This document shows positions 1 to 8,175 of a stretch of DNA of 47,587 bases, in pieces (position 1 is the stretch's first letter; each line of letters opens with the position of its first letter). Both the position numbers and the translations under genes were made by a program. The notes below the pieces were generated by a model, which was not told the origin of the DNA, ran no database searches, and saw only the letters and a program-made list of their open reading frames with translations. The stretch is from Planctomycetota bacterium (GTDB taxonomy: Bacteria > Planctomycetota > UBA1135 > GCA-002686595), in the NCBI GenBank assembly GCA_028278425.1, contig JANQEJ010000258.1, positions 1-47,587 on the forward strand, written 5' to 3'.

Positions 1-374
1 CGGCCACGGTCGGTATGACCGACGTCGCGCAGAACCTGGCGGGCGAGCTGCTCCACGCCAAGCCGAAGAAGGTCGGCGCCGCGCGGAAGAAGGGGAAGCC
101 GGTCGCCACCGTGGAGAGCAGCAAGTGGGTCGGGCCGGTGAAGTCGCCGCTCTCGGGCGAGATCGTCGCCGTGAACGAGGCCCTGGCCGGCGACGCCACC
201 CTCATTAACAGGAGCCCGTACAGGCAGGGCTGGATCGTGCGGCTCCAGCCGTCGGACCTCGACGCCGAGCTGGCGGAGCTCCTGACCGGCCAGGCGGCGG
301 TCGACGCCTACCGGGAGCGCATCGAGAGCGAGGACATCAAGGCGTGCGAGCACGTGGAAGGCTTCGAGGCGTGA
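1..374 (+). CDS. lbpA: Lipoate-binding protein, GcvH-like (5' partial)
   Basis: This is a GcvH-fold protein whose 5' end lies outside the window: codons upstream of the ATG at 15 continue the reading frame and read ATVGMTDVAQ, the internal GcvH sequence normally written as ATVGITDYAQ. The lipoyl-lysine region is visible as VESSKWVGPVKSPLSGEI, where the Lys after ESS is the expected modified residue and SPLSGEIVAVNEAL is the conserved strand after it. In sHdr-type sulfur oxidisers a dedicated lipoate-binding protein (LbpA) replaces the glycine-cleavage role and carries the sulfur substrate on its lipoyl arm. Its place one base upstream of the sHdr genes supports LbpA rather than true GcvH; no gcvT or gcvP is nearby. 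The ATG at 15 should not be used as the start. Confidence 0.8.
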   Translation, partial: ATVGMTDVAQNLAGELLHAKPKKVGAARKKGKPVATVESSKWVGPVKSPLSGEIVAVNEALAGDATLINRSPYRQGWIVRLQPSDLDAELAELLTGQAAVDAYRERIESEDIKACEHVEGFEA

Positions 375-375
375 C

Positions 376-1080
376 ATGCCGCTAGACCTCTCGGGCAAGC
401 AGTACAAGGACGTCCCGTACGAGGAGAAGGAGCGCCTCTTCGAGGAGGTCAAGCGGGACTTCCGCTTCGACGAGTACCTGTACGGCTGCTACGAGTGCGG
501 CATCTGCACCGCCGCCTGCCCGTCGGCGCGGTTCTACGACTTCAGCCCGCGCAAGATCGCCCAGACCGCGGCGCGCCAGGACGTGGAGCTCTTCTACGTC
601 TTCATGAACGACAGCGTGTGGGACTGCTCGCAGTGCTTCTCCTGCGATCGCTGCCCGCGCAAGAACTCGCCGGGCGGGCTGATCACGCTGATGCGCGAGG
701 TGGCGGTCAAGAACGGGCTCGACAGCGCCAAGGAGGCGATCGAGGGCTACGGCCGGGTCGTCTTCAAGATCATGTCGACGGGAACGCAGGTGTCGCCCGA
801 CATGCTCCAGGCGAACGCGTTCCCCGACTGGGGCCCGCACGTCAAGGACATCGCCGAGAACCTCGACGTTTGGCGGCGCGCGCTGCCGCCCGAGACGATG
901 CACACGACCGAATCGAGCTGGCAGGTCGACAGCAAGACGATCACCGAGCTCTACCTGATCTGGCACATGACCGGGGTCATGGACATGATCAAGGAAGTGG
1001 ACGAAGGGCTCTTCATGATCCTGCAGGACGTGATGGAGGAGAAGCTCGAGGACGAGGGCTACGACGTCAGCTTCGACTAA
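376..1080 (+). CDS. shdrC1: sHdrC1, iron-sulfur subunit of the sulfur-oxidising Hdr-like complex
   Basis: This 234-residue HdrC-like protein is predicted to pass electrons between the sHdr catalytic subunits. The first cluster motif is canonical: C38, C41, C44 and C48 followed by Pro (CYECGICTAACP). The second is C84, C87, C90 and C93 followed by Pro (CSQCFSCDRCP), one residue shorter before the last Cys than the usual CX2CX2CX3CP. The C-terminal half is alpha-helical by eye and ends acidic. The ATG lies one base after the lbpA stop and the gene is followed 9 bases later by sHdrB1, so it is translated from the same polycistron. Methanogen HdrC is a less likely reading because the neighbours (lbpA, sHdrH, short sHdrA) are those of the sulfur-oxidation system. 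Confidence 0.85.
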   Translation: MPLDLSGKQYKDVPYEEKERLFEEVKRDFRFDEYLYGCYECGICTAACPSARFYDFSPRKIAQTAARQDVELFYVFMNDSVWDCSQCFSCDRCPRKNSPGGLITLMREVAVKNGLDSAKEAIEGYGRVVFKIMSTGTQVSPDMLQANAFPDWGPHVKDIAENLDVWRRALPPETMHTTESSWQVDSKTITELYLIWHMTGVMDMIKEVDEGLFMILQDVMEEKLEDEGYDVSFD

Positions 1081-1089
1081 GGAGACGCC

Positions 1090-2283
1090 TTGATTCCCCA
1101 CAGCGCCGTACTCAACAAGGCCAAGGACCGGCGGTTCACGCAGGATCCCGACCTCGCGCCGACCGAGGACTATCACGACGTCGTCGACCAGCTCGAGAAG
1201 GAAGGCGAGTGGGAGGTGCACCGCGTCCCCGAGCCGTACGTCGAGGTCAAGACGATGTACGGCCGCGTGAAGAAGATCCCGGTCGAGAAGACCTGGCACC
1301 ACAAGAGCTGCGGCCAGTGCGGGCACATCCCCGGCTACTCGACGGCGGTCTTCTGGATCAACCGCCAGCTCGGGCTGGACTACCACGACCCGAGCGACCA
1401 GACCTCGTGCACGGCCTGGAACTACTACGCCTCGGCGACCTCAAACGCGCCGGCGCAGGCGGCGGTCGCGATGCGCAACTTCGCGGCGGCGCAGGAATCG
1501 GGTTACTTCCCGATCATCCACTGCGGGACGAGCTTCGGGCACTACAAGGAGACCCGCCAGCAGCTCATCCACAGCCCGGAGCTCCGCAGGCAGACGCGCG
1601 ACATCCTCGCCAAGCTCGGCAAGAAGCTCGTCATCCCCGAGGAGATCGTCCACTACAGCGAGTGGGTCCACGCGATGCGCGACCGCATCGCCGACCGCCA
1701 GGTGCGCGACATGAGCCACGTGCGCGCGACGATCCACCCGGCGTGCCACTACCACAAGCTCGTCGGCGAGGACGCGATCTACGCGCCCGAGATCTACGGC
1801 GCCCAGCGCACGGCGATCATCACCGGGATGCTCCAGGCGCTCGGCTGCGACGTGCGCGACTACTCGACCTGGTACGACTGCTGCGGCTTCGGCTTCCGCC
1901 ACATCCTGGTGTCGCGCGACTTCTCGCGGTCCTTCGCGGTGCAGCGCAAGATCGAGGTGATGAAGGAGGAGGCGGACCCGCACGTCCTCGTCACGCACGA
2001 CACGGGCTGCGTCACGACGCTCGACCAGAGCCAGTTCGCCGCCAGGGCGCACGGCAAGAACGTCGGGCTGCCGGTGATGTCCGACTCGCAGATCGCCGCG
2101 CTCGCGATGGGCGCGCACCCGTACAAGGTGCTCCAGCTCCACTGGCACTCGACCGACAGCCGGCCGTTCCTCGAGATGGTCGGAGTTGACCACCAGAAGG
2201 CCTGGGGCGAGTTCGAGGCCGCGGTGGAGAAGCTCAAGGACGACGAGAACATGTATATGACCTGGGAGGACGCCGATGCCTGA
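1090..2283 (+). CDS. shdrB1: sHdrB1, CCG-domain subunit of the sHdr complex
   Basis: This 397-residue HdrB-like protein is expected to hold a non-cubane iron-sulfur centre at the sulfur-substrate site. Visible cysteines are C74 and C77 (KSCGQCGH), C107, C145, C219 (HPACHYHK), the C264-C265 pair (YDCCGFGF) and C307 (DTGC). The C-terminal CCG motif keeps its CC pair; the N-terminal copy is reduced, with SC instead of CC and CGTS instead of CPxC. I chose the TTG at 1090 as start because a GGAG lies at 1081-1084, 5 bases upstream, and the next in-frame Met is about 55 residues in. The 3' end overlaps sHdrA by 8 bases, which suggests translational coupling. Confidence 0.85.
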   Translation: MIPHSAVLNKAKDRRFTQDPDLAPTEDYHDVVDQLEKEGEWEVHRVPEPYVEVKTMYGRVKKIPVEKTWHHKSCGQCGHIPGYSTAVFWINRQLGLDYHDPSDQTSCTAWNYYASATSNAPAQAAVAMRNFAAAQESGYFPIIHCGTSFGHYKETRQQLIHSPELRRQTRDILAKLGKKLVIPEEIVHYSEWVHAMRDRIADRQVRDMSHVRATIHPACHYHKLVGEDAIYAPEIYGAQRTAIITGMLQALGCDVRDYSTWYDCCGFGFRHILVSRDFSRSFAVQRKIEVMKEEADPHVLVTHDTGCVTTLDQSQFAARAHGKNVGLPVMSDSQIAALAMGAHPYKVLQLHWHSTDSRPFLEMVGVDHQKAWGEFEAAVEKLKDDENMYMTWEDADA

Positions 2284-3334
2284 GCTCCCGATTCTCGTCG
2301 TCGGGGGCGGCCCCGCCGGCATGGAAGCGGCGCGCGGCATCGCCGAGCTCGGCTACCAGGCCGTCGTCGTCGAGAAGCAATCGGTCCTCGGCGGCACGCC
2401 CGAGCTGGCCGGCTACGCCGCGCTGACGCCCGACTTCGCCGACGCGGGCGAGGCGATGAAGAAGATGGCGGCGGCGATCGAGGGCGACCCGAACGTGGAG
2501 ATCCGGCTCGGCTCGACCGTCACCGCGGCGAGCGGCTCGGCCGGCGACTTCGAGGTGACGATCAAGAACCGCGACACGGCCGACAAGGTCCGGGTCGGCG
2601 CGGTGATCCTCGCCACCGGCTTCCAGCACTTCGACCCGGGCCGCGAGACGCAGCAGTACGGCTACTACGAGTTCGACGACGTGATCACCCTGGTCGACCT
2701 CGAGCAGATGCTTCATCGAAAGGAGCTCGTCCGCCCGTCCAACGGCGAGGTGCCGAAGCGCCTCTGCTTCATCCAGTGCGTCGGCTCGCGCGACCGCCAG
2801 ATCGGCAACGAGTACTGCTCAAAGGTCTGCTGCGGCGTCGCGGCCAAGCAGTCGATCGAAGTGCGCCAGCTCGCGCCCGACTGCCGGGTGTTCGTCTTCT
2901 ACATCGACATGCGTATGTACGGCTATTGGGAGAACGAGATCTACTGGCCCTCGCAGGAGGAGTACAACGTCAACTACGTCAAGGGCATCGCGACCGAGGT
3001 GCTGAAGAAGGGCGACGGCCTCCTCGTCCGCGGCGAGGACACGACCATGGGGCGCCCGATGGAGGTGCCGATGGACATGGTCGTGCTCTCCGTCGGGATG
3101 GAGCCGAGCGCGGGGACGCGTGAAATGGCGAAGATCTTCGGCTGCGCGCAGAACAAGTACGACTTCATCGAGACCACCGAGGGCGCGCTCAACACGGTCG
3201 CGACGACCGCGGACGGCGTCTTCGCCTGCGGCGCGGCCACCGGGCCGGCGGATCTCGAGGACTCCATCTCGTCGGCGGCCGCCGCCGCGATGAAGGCGAT
3301 CGCGACGGTGCGCAGAGCGGTGGCGGCAAGCTGA
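2276..3334 (+). CDS. shdrA: sHdrA, FAD-binding subunit of the sHdr complex
   Basis: This is the flavin-containing core subunit of the Hdr-like complex, 352 residues, the short form typical of sulfur oxidisers rather than the roughly 650-residue methanogen HdrA. It starts with a dinucleotide-binding motif (VVGGGPAGMEAARG, residues 8-21), has the second flavin motif ATGF near residue 113, the HdrA signature CVGSRD followed by YCSKVCCG for Fe-S binding, and a C-terminal GVFACGAATGPADLEDSI flavoprotein motif. No extra ferredoxin domain is present. It overlaps the end of sHdrB1 and its stop is followed by one base before sHdrH. The established role for the family is FAD-mediated oxidation within the cytoplasmic sulfur-oxidising complex that uses LbpA-bound sulfur. 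Confidence 0.88.
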   Translation: MPELPILVVGGGPAGMEAARGIAELGYQAVVVEKQSVLGGTPELAGYAALTPDFADAGEAMKKMAAAIEGDPNVEIRLGSTVTAASGSAGDFEVTIKNRDTADKVRVGAVILATGFQHFDPGRETQQYGYYEFDDVITLVDLEQMLHRKELVRPSNGEVPKRLCFIQCVGSRDRQIGNEYCSKVCCGVAAKQSIEVRQLAPDCRVFVFYIDMRMYGYWENEIYWPSQEEYNVNYVKGIATEVLKKGDGLLVRGEDTTMGRPMEVPMDMVVLSVGMEPSAGTREMAKIFGCAQNKYDFIETTEGALNTVATTADGVFACGAATGPADLEDSISSAAAAAMKAIATVRRAVAAS

Positions 3335-3335
3335 C

Positions 3336-4076
3336 ATGGTACGCCAGGTCGTCGACACCGAAACCGCGCAGGAGTTCATGCGCGAGACCCTCGAGAAGGT
3401 CGACCGCGAGGAGCTCTCGAAGATCGCCGAGGAGGTCGAGGCGAAGTCCGGCTGGTTCCAGGCCAAGCTGTCGGCCGAGGCTCTGCCCGATCTCAGCACG
3501 AGGGACTACGGCAAGCTCATCCGCGGGATCTTCTCGGCGCGCAAGCGCGCGAAGGAGCTCAGCGAGCTCGTCGACTTCGAGGACATGCGCACGTGGATGG
3601 GCGAGCTGCTCCACGGCCCGCACCCGGTCGAGGCGCGCTTCGTCGTCTTCGGCCAGCGGCTCGAGGGGCTCCCGGCGAACATGCGCAACGACTTCGCGAG
3701 CGAGCTCCTGCACTTCACGTTCCCGGACCGCTACTGGCTCTGGACGCGCTGGATCTGGGATCCGAAGACGCGCACCGGCTCGCTACCGCTCGTCACGAGC
3801 GCGGCGTACGACCTCTCCGGCGACAACGCCGGCGACGTCTACCTCAAGGTGGGCAACGGCATCGAGTTCGTGCACGAGGTCGGCCAGACCGCCGGCTTCC
3901 AGACGATCGGCAAGACGGTCTTCGCCACGGACGTCTACCTCTGCTGCGTGTACGTCATCTACGCCTACACCGTGCTGAAGATGCGGATGACGAACGAGTT
4001 CAACAAGGTGATGCCCACGCTGCCGGAGTTCTGCCGGCGCCTGCTCGGCGTCCACGTGAAGAAGCCGGTGATGTGA
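3336..4076 (+). CDS. shdrH: sHdrH, conserved sHdr-operon protein of unknown fold
   Basis: This 246-residue protein lies where the conserved hypothetical gene of sHdr operons (sHdrH) is always found, between sHdrA and the C2B2/B3 subunit. I see no Cys-cluster motif. The N-terminal third is helical and charged; the middle carries aromatic-rich segments (LHFTFPDRYWLWTRWIW), and a hydrophobic Tyr/Cys-rich stretch (VYLCCVYVIYAYTVL) occurs near residues 206-220. It is probably soluble, since that stretch is short and flanked by a helix. Its biochemical role is not established to my knowledge; assignment rests mainly on position. The stop TGA shares four bases (GTGA) with the GTG start of the next gene. 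Confidence 0.7.
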   Translation: MVRQVVDTETAQEFMRETLEKVDREELSKIAEEVEAKSGWFQAKLSAEALPDLSTRDYGKLIRGIFSARKRAKELSELVDFEDMRTWMGELLHGPHPVEARFVVFGQRLEGLPANMRNDFASELLHFTFPDRYWLWTRWIWDPKTRTGSLPLVTSAAYDLSGDNAGDVYLKVGNGIEFVHEVGQTAGFQTIGKTVFATDVYLCCVYVIYAYTVLKMRMTNEFNKVMPTLPEFCRRLLGVHVKKPVM

Positions 4077-5356
4077 AGGACCCGACCAAGGTCGCCAACG
4101 TCGAGCCCGAGCGGATCGTCGAGAAGGAGCACGTCGTCCAGGACGGCATGGACATCTCCGGTCACTGGAACCGGATGTTCGAGCAGCGGACGATCTTCGA
4201 CTACACGCCCGAGCTCCTGGAAAAGGTGCGCGCCGTCGACGGCGGGGATTCCTTCGGCTACTGCTACCAGTGCGCGCAGTGCGTGCCGGTGTGCCCGGTA
4301 CACCTCGTGGGGGACTACGGACCGCGGCGGATCTACCGCCGCGTGCAGACCGGCGAGGACCTCTTCACGAGCCCCGACCTCTGGCAGTGCACGACGTGCA
4401 TGAACTGCCTGCGGGTGTGTCCGAAGGAAGTGGACATGATCCAGATCATGCCCGCGGTCCGCGAAAGGGCGATCCTCGACGGCACGGTCCCGGCGGAGCT
4501 CCAGACGGTCTTCGAGAACACGGCCGAGTACGGCAACCCGCTCGGCGAGTCGCCCAAGAAGCGCGCGGCGTGGACGAAGAAGTCGGACGCGCCCGTGCCC
4601 TTGATGAAGGAGAAGAAGAAGGCGGACCTCCTCTGGTTCGTCGAGTGCTACCCGAGCTATCACCCGCGCGGCATCGACGCGAGCCTGGCGCTCGCGCGGA
4701 TCCTGAACCACCTCGAGGTCGACTTCGGCATCCTTGGGCCCGAGGAGAAGTGCTCCTGCGACAGCCAGCGGCTCGCCGGCGAGGTCGGCCTCTTCGAGGA
4801 GTGCGCGGAGCACAACCTGAAGATGTTCAAGCGCTACAAGGTCCGGAAGGTCCTCGTGACCGACCCGCACGCGCTGAACGCCTTCCGCAAGGAGTACCCG
4901 GACCTCGGCGGCAAGTTCGAGACGGTCCACTACACGACCTTCCTCGCCGAGCGCATGGACGAGCTCGGCATGACGAAGGAGCTCGGCGTCAAGGTCACGT
5001 TCCACGACCCCTGCTACCTCGGCCGCCACAACGGCGAGTACGACGCGCCGCGCAACATGCTCGCCTCGATCCCGGGCGTCGAGCTGGTCGAGATGGGCCG
5101 CTGCCGCGAGAACAGCTACTGCTGCGGCGGGGGCGGCGGCGGCATGTGGCTCGACGGCTTCATGTCCGACCACGTCGAGATGCGGCTCTCCGAGCAGCGC
5201 GTGCTCGAGGCGGTCGAGACCGGAGCGGACGTCCTCGCGGTCTGCTGTCCGTACGAGGTCTCGCGCTTCGAGGACGCGGTCAAGTCCACCGGCAACGAGG
5301 GCAAGCTCGCGGTCAAGGACGTCGTCGAGCTCGTCGTGGAGTCGATGGGGGGCTAG
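4073..5356 (+). CDS. shdrB3: sHdrB3, HdrD-like fused iron-sulfur/CCG subunit
   Basis: This 427-residue protein fuses an HdrC-like double-cluster domain to an HdrB-like CCG domain, as in HdrD. Two canonical 4Fe-4S motifs are present: C64, C67, C70, C74 and C106, C109, C112, C116, each followed by Pro. The C-terminal CCG module keeps C314 (HDPCYLG), C350-C351 (YCCGGGGGG) and C391-C392 (CCPYEV). The N-terminal CCG module is degenerate: CSCD at 227-229, and TDPHALNAF where CPHCxxTL is expected. Single-protein B3 in place of separate C2 and B2 is the mark of type II sHdr operons. The GTG at 4073 is chosen as start because it overlaps the sHdrH stop as GTGA and no in-frame ATG fits; residues 64 onward match the family. 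Confidence 0.82.
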   Translation: MKDPTKVANVEPERIVEKEHVVQDGMDISGHWNRMFEQRTIFDYTPELLEKVRAVDGGDSFGYCYQCAQCVPVCPVHLVGDYGPRRIYRRVQTGEDLFTSPDLWQCTTCMNCLRVCPKEVDMIQIMPAVRERAILDGTVPAELQTVFENTAEYGNPLGESPKKRAAWTKKSDAPVPLMKEKKKADLLWFVECYPSYHPRGIDASLALARILNHLEVDFGILGPEEKCSCDSQRLAGEVGLFEECAEHNLKMFKRYKVRKVLVTDPHALNAFRKEYPDLGGKFETVHYTTFLAERMDELGMTKELGVKVTFHDPCYLGRHNGEYDAPRNMLASIPGVELVEMGRCRENSYCCGGGGGGMWLDGFMSDHVEMRLSEQRVLEAVETGADVLAVCCPYEVSRFEDAVKSTGNEGKLAVKDVVELVVESMGG

Positions 5357-5391
5357 CTCAAGGACTGAGATCCGACAACCGCGCGCGCTCG

Positions 5392-6072
5392 ATGGAAACG
5401 AAAGCCGAATCCGAGTTCCGTTACCCCTTCTTCCCGCCGCGACGCCGCGGTGGAGCCGAAGCTCTGATTCGGACGAACGACACGCCATGTGCGACCGTCG
5501 CGGACTACTGGACGTGGTCCTCCTCGGATCTCGTCAGCAACGTCGAACGCGGTGTCTTTGCCGAGTTTCTCGTGACCGTGGCGCTCGGCCAGGGGGATGG
5601 TGTGCGCGACCCCTGTGCGACGTATGACGTGAAGACCGCCGATGGCGTAGCTGTCGAAGTCAAGTCGGCTTCCTATCTTCAGCGGTGGGCGCAGAAGGAG
5701 CTTACGCCTATCGAGTTCGGGATTGCACCCTCCACGAAGTGGGATCCGCAAACGAACCGGTTCGTAGGAACGCGCCGGCGTCAGGGAGACGTCTACGTGT
5801 TCTGTCTGCTGGCCCACGAAGATCAAGCGACGATCAACCCGCTCGATCTCGCGCAGTGGCGATTCTTCGTGCTCGAGACCGCCGCGCTCGACGCGAAGTC
5901 TCCTACCCAGAAGAAGATCACTCTGAAGAGCTTGCTGAACCTTGGTGCCGACGAGGTGTCGTTCGAGGACATCCCCAAAGCGGTGAGCCGCCGAGCATCG
6001 GTCGCGGCGCGTCGCGAGGTGTTCGTCGCTCGAACGGCGTCGGCTTCCGACTCGAGAGGAGATCCGCTGTGA
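5392..6072 (+). CDS. PD-(D/E)XK nuclease-like protein of unknown function
   Basis: This 226-residue protein interrupts the sulfur operon. It carries a plausible nuclease core: D79 (TYDVKTADG) followed by E89-V-K91 (VEVKSAS), the D-(x)n-E-x-K pattern of restriction-endonuclease-fold proteins, with an upstream helix GVFAEFLVTVALG that would carry the first acidic residue. It resembles a widespread small family with conserved RQxDVYVFCLL and PLDLxQWRFFVL segments that I recognise only as hypothetical. No methyltransferase or target-recognition gene is adjacent, so a complete restriction-modification system is not shown. Base composition is visibly less GC-rich than the flanking genes. It overlaps the next gene by four bases (GTGA), so the two are one unit, probably acquired together. 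Confidence 0.6.
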   Translation: METKAESEFRYPFFPPRRRGGAEALIRTNDTPCATVADYWTWSSSDLVSNVERGVFAEFLVTVALGQGDGVRDPCATYDVKTADGVAVEVKSASYLQRWAQKELTPIEFGIAPSTKWDPQTNRFVGTRRRQGDVYVFCLLAHEDQATINPLDLAQWRFFVLETAALDAKSPTQKKITLKSLLNLGADEVSFEDIPKAVSRRASVAARREVFVARTASASDSRGDPL

Positions 6073-6551
6073 CTCGTAGCAAGAAGCGAAACAACGGCCG
6101 CACGAAACGCAAGAAGCGGGGCAACCGATCGGCCTCGGCTTCCAAGAGAAGCGCCCGCCGCTGTGGGCTGTGCGGCAAGTCCGACAATCTCACGCGAACC
6201 GAGTGCTGCGGGAACTGGATCTGTGACGACGAGGACGCGTACGTCCTGTTCTCCTACGCTCGCAATAGCTGTTCGCGGAACCACCGGCGTTTCACGCTCT
6301 GCGGGCACCACCATGTGGAAGGGCATGTCGGTGATTGGACCGAATGCCAGGAGTGCAGGGAGGGGATCGAGACGGAGATGTACGTCAACTTTGGAACGAA
6401 CGACTACAACTTCGTCAAGCTGAAGAACGCGCCGAGCTACGAGCCTACGCATTGCAAGCAATGCGGCAAGGTCATCCGTCTTTGCGAGGAGTCGTACACT
6501 CTGAAGGGCGGGGCGCCCTACTGCGAGAGCTGTTCTCCGGTCCCGTGGTGA
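6069..6551 (+). CDS. Multi-zinc-ribbon protein, unknown function
   Basis: This 160-residue protein has a strongly basic N-terminus (about 30 residues rich in Lys and Arg) followed by several paired cysteines: CGLCGK, TECCGNWIC, a CGHHH segment, ECQEC-like WTECQECRE, CKQCGK and CESC. These can form two or three zinc ribbons. The GTG at 6069 is preferred because AGGAG at 6057-6061 lies 7 bases upstream and the codon overlaps the stop of the preceding gene. No enzyme motif is visible. Coupling to the nuclease-like gene suggests a nucleic-acid-binding partner, but that is inference. Like its partner it has lower GC than the sulfur genes around it. Confidence 0.6.
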   Translation: MTRSKKRNNGRTKRKKRGNRSASASKRSARRCGLCGKSDNLTRTECCGNWICDDEDAYVLFSYARNSCSRNHRRFTLCGHHHVEGHVGDWTECQECREGIETEMYVNFGTNDYNFVKLKNAPSYEPTHCKQCGKVIRLCEESYTLKGGAPYCESCSPVPW

Positions 6552-6702
6552 GGCGTGGCGACCGGAGGCCGGGCGTCGATTCGGCGGCTTACGGCGGCGT
6601 GGCGACCGCCGCCGATACCGACTAGGATACCGCCCCTCGGATGAAGAAGCCCAGACAAGCACGCCTCAGCGGCCCGGCCCGCGCCTTGGAATCGAGGGGG
6701 TC

Positions 6703-8175
6703 GTGACCGGCGGGCGGGAGCACTTGAAGAAACTCGCCAGCGGCGCGGTCGGGCTCGACGTCGAGTACACGCTCGCCACCGGCGAGAAGACGAGGCGCGT
6801 CTACCTCGACAGCACGGCGAGCACGCTGCGCCTCGAGGTCGTCGACGAGGCCCTGCGCAGGTACCAGCCCTACTACTCGAACACGCACAGCGTGCTCCAC
6901 TTCGGCGCGAAGCTCTCGACGCAGGAGTATCGCTGGACGCACGACATGGTGCTCGACTTCGTCCACGCCGACCCGGCGGTCTACACCGCCTTCTTCGTCG
7001 GCAGCGGGACCACCGCGGGCATCAACCGCGTCGCGCGCACCCTGCGCGAGAAGCGGCCCGACCGCGACGTCGTCATCACGTCGATCATGGAGCACCACTC
7101 CAACGACCTGCCGCACAGGAAGCACTTCCCCGAGGTGGTACACGTCCCGGCGGAGATGGCCCAGACGTCGATCGGCCGGATCGACATGGGGCGGCTGGCC
7201 GAGGCGCTCGAGGAGCACGGCGAGCGCGTCAACTACGTGGCGCTCACCGGCGTCTCCAACGTCACCGGGATCATCAACCCGATCTACGAGGTGGCCGAGC
7301 TCGCGCACAAGTACGGCGCCCTCATCGTCGTCGACGCGGCGCAGATGGCCGCTCACCTGCCGATCCACACGACCAACGCCGCCGATCCCGCCCGCAGCCT
7401 CGACGTCGTGGTCTTCTCCGGTCACAAGATCTACGCCCCCGGCTCGCCCGGGGTCGTGGTGACGCGCAAGGACCTCTTCGCCGAGCTCGAGCCGCAGGAG
7501 GTCGGCGGCGGGATGGTCGACGACGTGCACATCAACCGCTACCTGATGACGTCGGAATTCCCCGACCGCGAGGAGGCGGGCACGCCGAACATCTGCGGCG
7601 CGATCGGGCTCGCGGCGTCGCTCTACGCGCTGCAGCGCGTCGGGATGGAGACCATCGCCGACGAGGAGCGCGAGATCGTCGAGCGCACCGTGAAGAAGCT
7701 CGCCGAGATCGACGACGTGATCATCTACGGCGAGTCGGACTGCAAGGCGTGCGAGCGGGCCGGCGCGGTCTCCTTCAATGTCCGCGGGCTGGACCACGCG
7801 CTCACCGCGGCGGCGCTGAACGACTACTTCAACATCTCGACGCGCAACGAGTGCTTCTGCGCGCACCCCTACGTCCGCGAGATGGTCACCGAGGTGCTCG
7901 CCGAGGAGGTCGAGGACGAAGACGAGCTCGAACGCCTGGCCGAGCTCCACCGCGGGATGGTCCGCGCCAGCTTCGGCATCTACAACACTCTCGCCGACGT
8001 CGACAAGCTGGCCGAAGCGGTGAGGCACATCGCCGCGAACAAGGCGTTCTACGAGGAGAACTACGAGCGCCAGAAGAGCGGCGACTACATCCACAAGACC
8101 TTCGAGTTCGAGCCCGCGCGGCTCTTTTCCGTCCGCGACACCGTGGACCACTGGCTTTCGAATTCCAGAGCATGA
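6703..8175 (+). CDS. Cysteine desulfurase-like PLP enzyme (class V aminotransferase fold)
   Basis: This 490-residue enzyme belongs to the class V aminotransferase/NifS-SufS group. Visible features are the N-terminal YLDSTAST motif, the GSGTTAGIN cofactor loop, EHHSNDLPHRK, VVDAAQMAAH, and the PLP lysine K242 in FSGHKIYAPG. Near the C-terminus C384 and C386 (NECFCAHPYV) match the catalytic loop cysteine of SufS-type enzymes (HCAQP), so persulfide formation from cysteine is plausible. It is longer than SufS (about 406 residues), with an acidic insertion EEVEDEDELE near residue 402 and an extended C-terminus. The stop overlaps the etfB start as ATGA, tying it to the electron-transfer genes. No SufBCD or IscU scaffold is adjacent, so Fe-S assembly is not the obvious role; supply of sulfane sulfur to the sHdr system is my inference. 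Confidence 0.78.
   Translation: MTGGREHLKKLASGAVGLDVEYTLATGEKTRRVYLDSTASTLRLEVVDEALRRYQPYYSNTHSVLHFGAKLSTQEYRWTHDMVLDFVHADPAVYTAFFVGSGTTAGINRVARTLREKRPDRDVVITSIMEHHSNDLPHRKHFPEVVHVPAEMAQTSIGRIDMGRLAEALEEHGERVNYVALTGVSNVTGIINPIYEVAELAHKYGALIVVDAAQMAAHLPIHTTNAADPARSLDVVVFSGHKIYAPGSPGVVVTRKDLFAELEPQEVGGGMVDDVHINRYLMTSEFPDREEAGTPNICGAIGLAASLYALQRVGMETIADEEREIVERTVKKLAEIDDVIIYGESDCKACERAGAVSFNVRGLDHALTAAALNDYFNISTRNECFCAHPYVREMVTEVLAEEVEDEDELERLAELHRGMVRASFGIYNTLADVDKLAEAVRHIAANKAFYEENYERQKSGDYIHKTFEFEPARLFSVRDTVDHWLSNSRA

Noticed and set aside
376..5356. Methanogen-type HdrABC complex
   Set aside because: sHdrA is short, a lipoate-binding protein and sHdrH are present, and ETF/EMO genes follow, which fit sulfur oxidation and not methanogenesis.
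6552..6608. 13-bp direct repeat (6552-6564 and 6596-6608) as target duplication of the inserted pair
   Set aside because: Both copies lie on the same side of the insert and do not flank it.
6703..8175. Fe-S cluster assembly SUF system
   Set aside because: No sufB, sufC, sufD or sufU-like gene is adjacent, and the gene is coupled to etfB.
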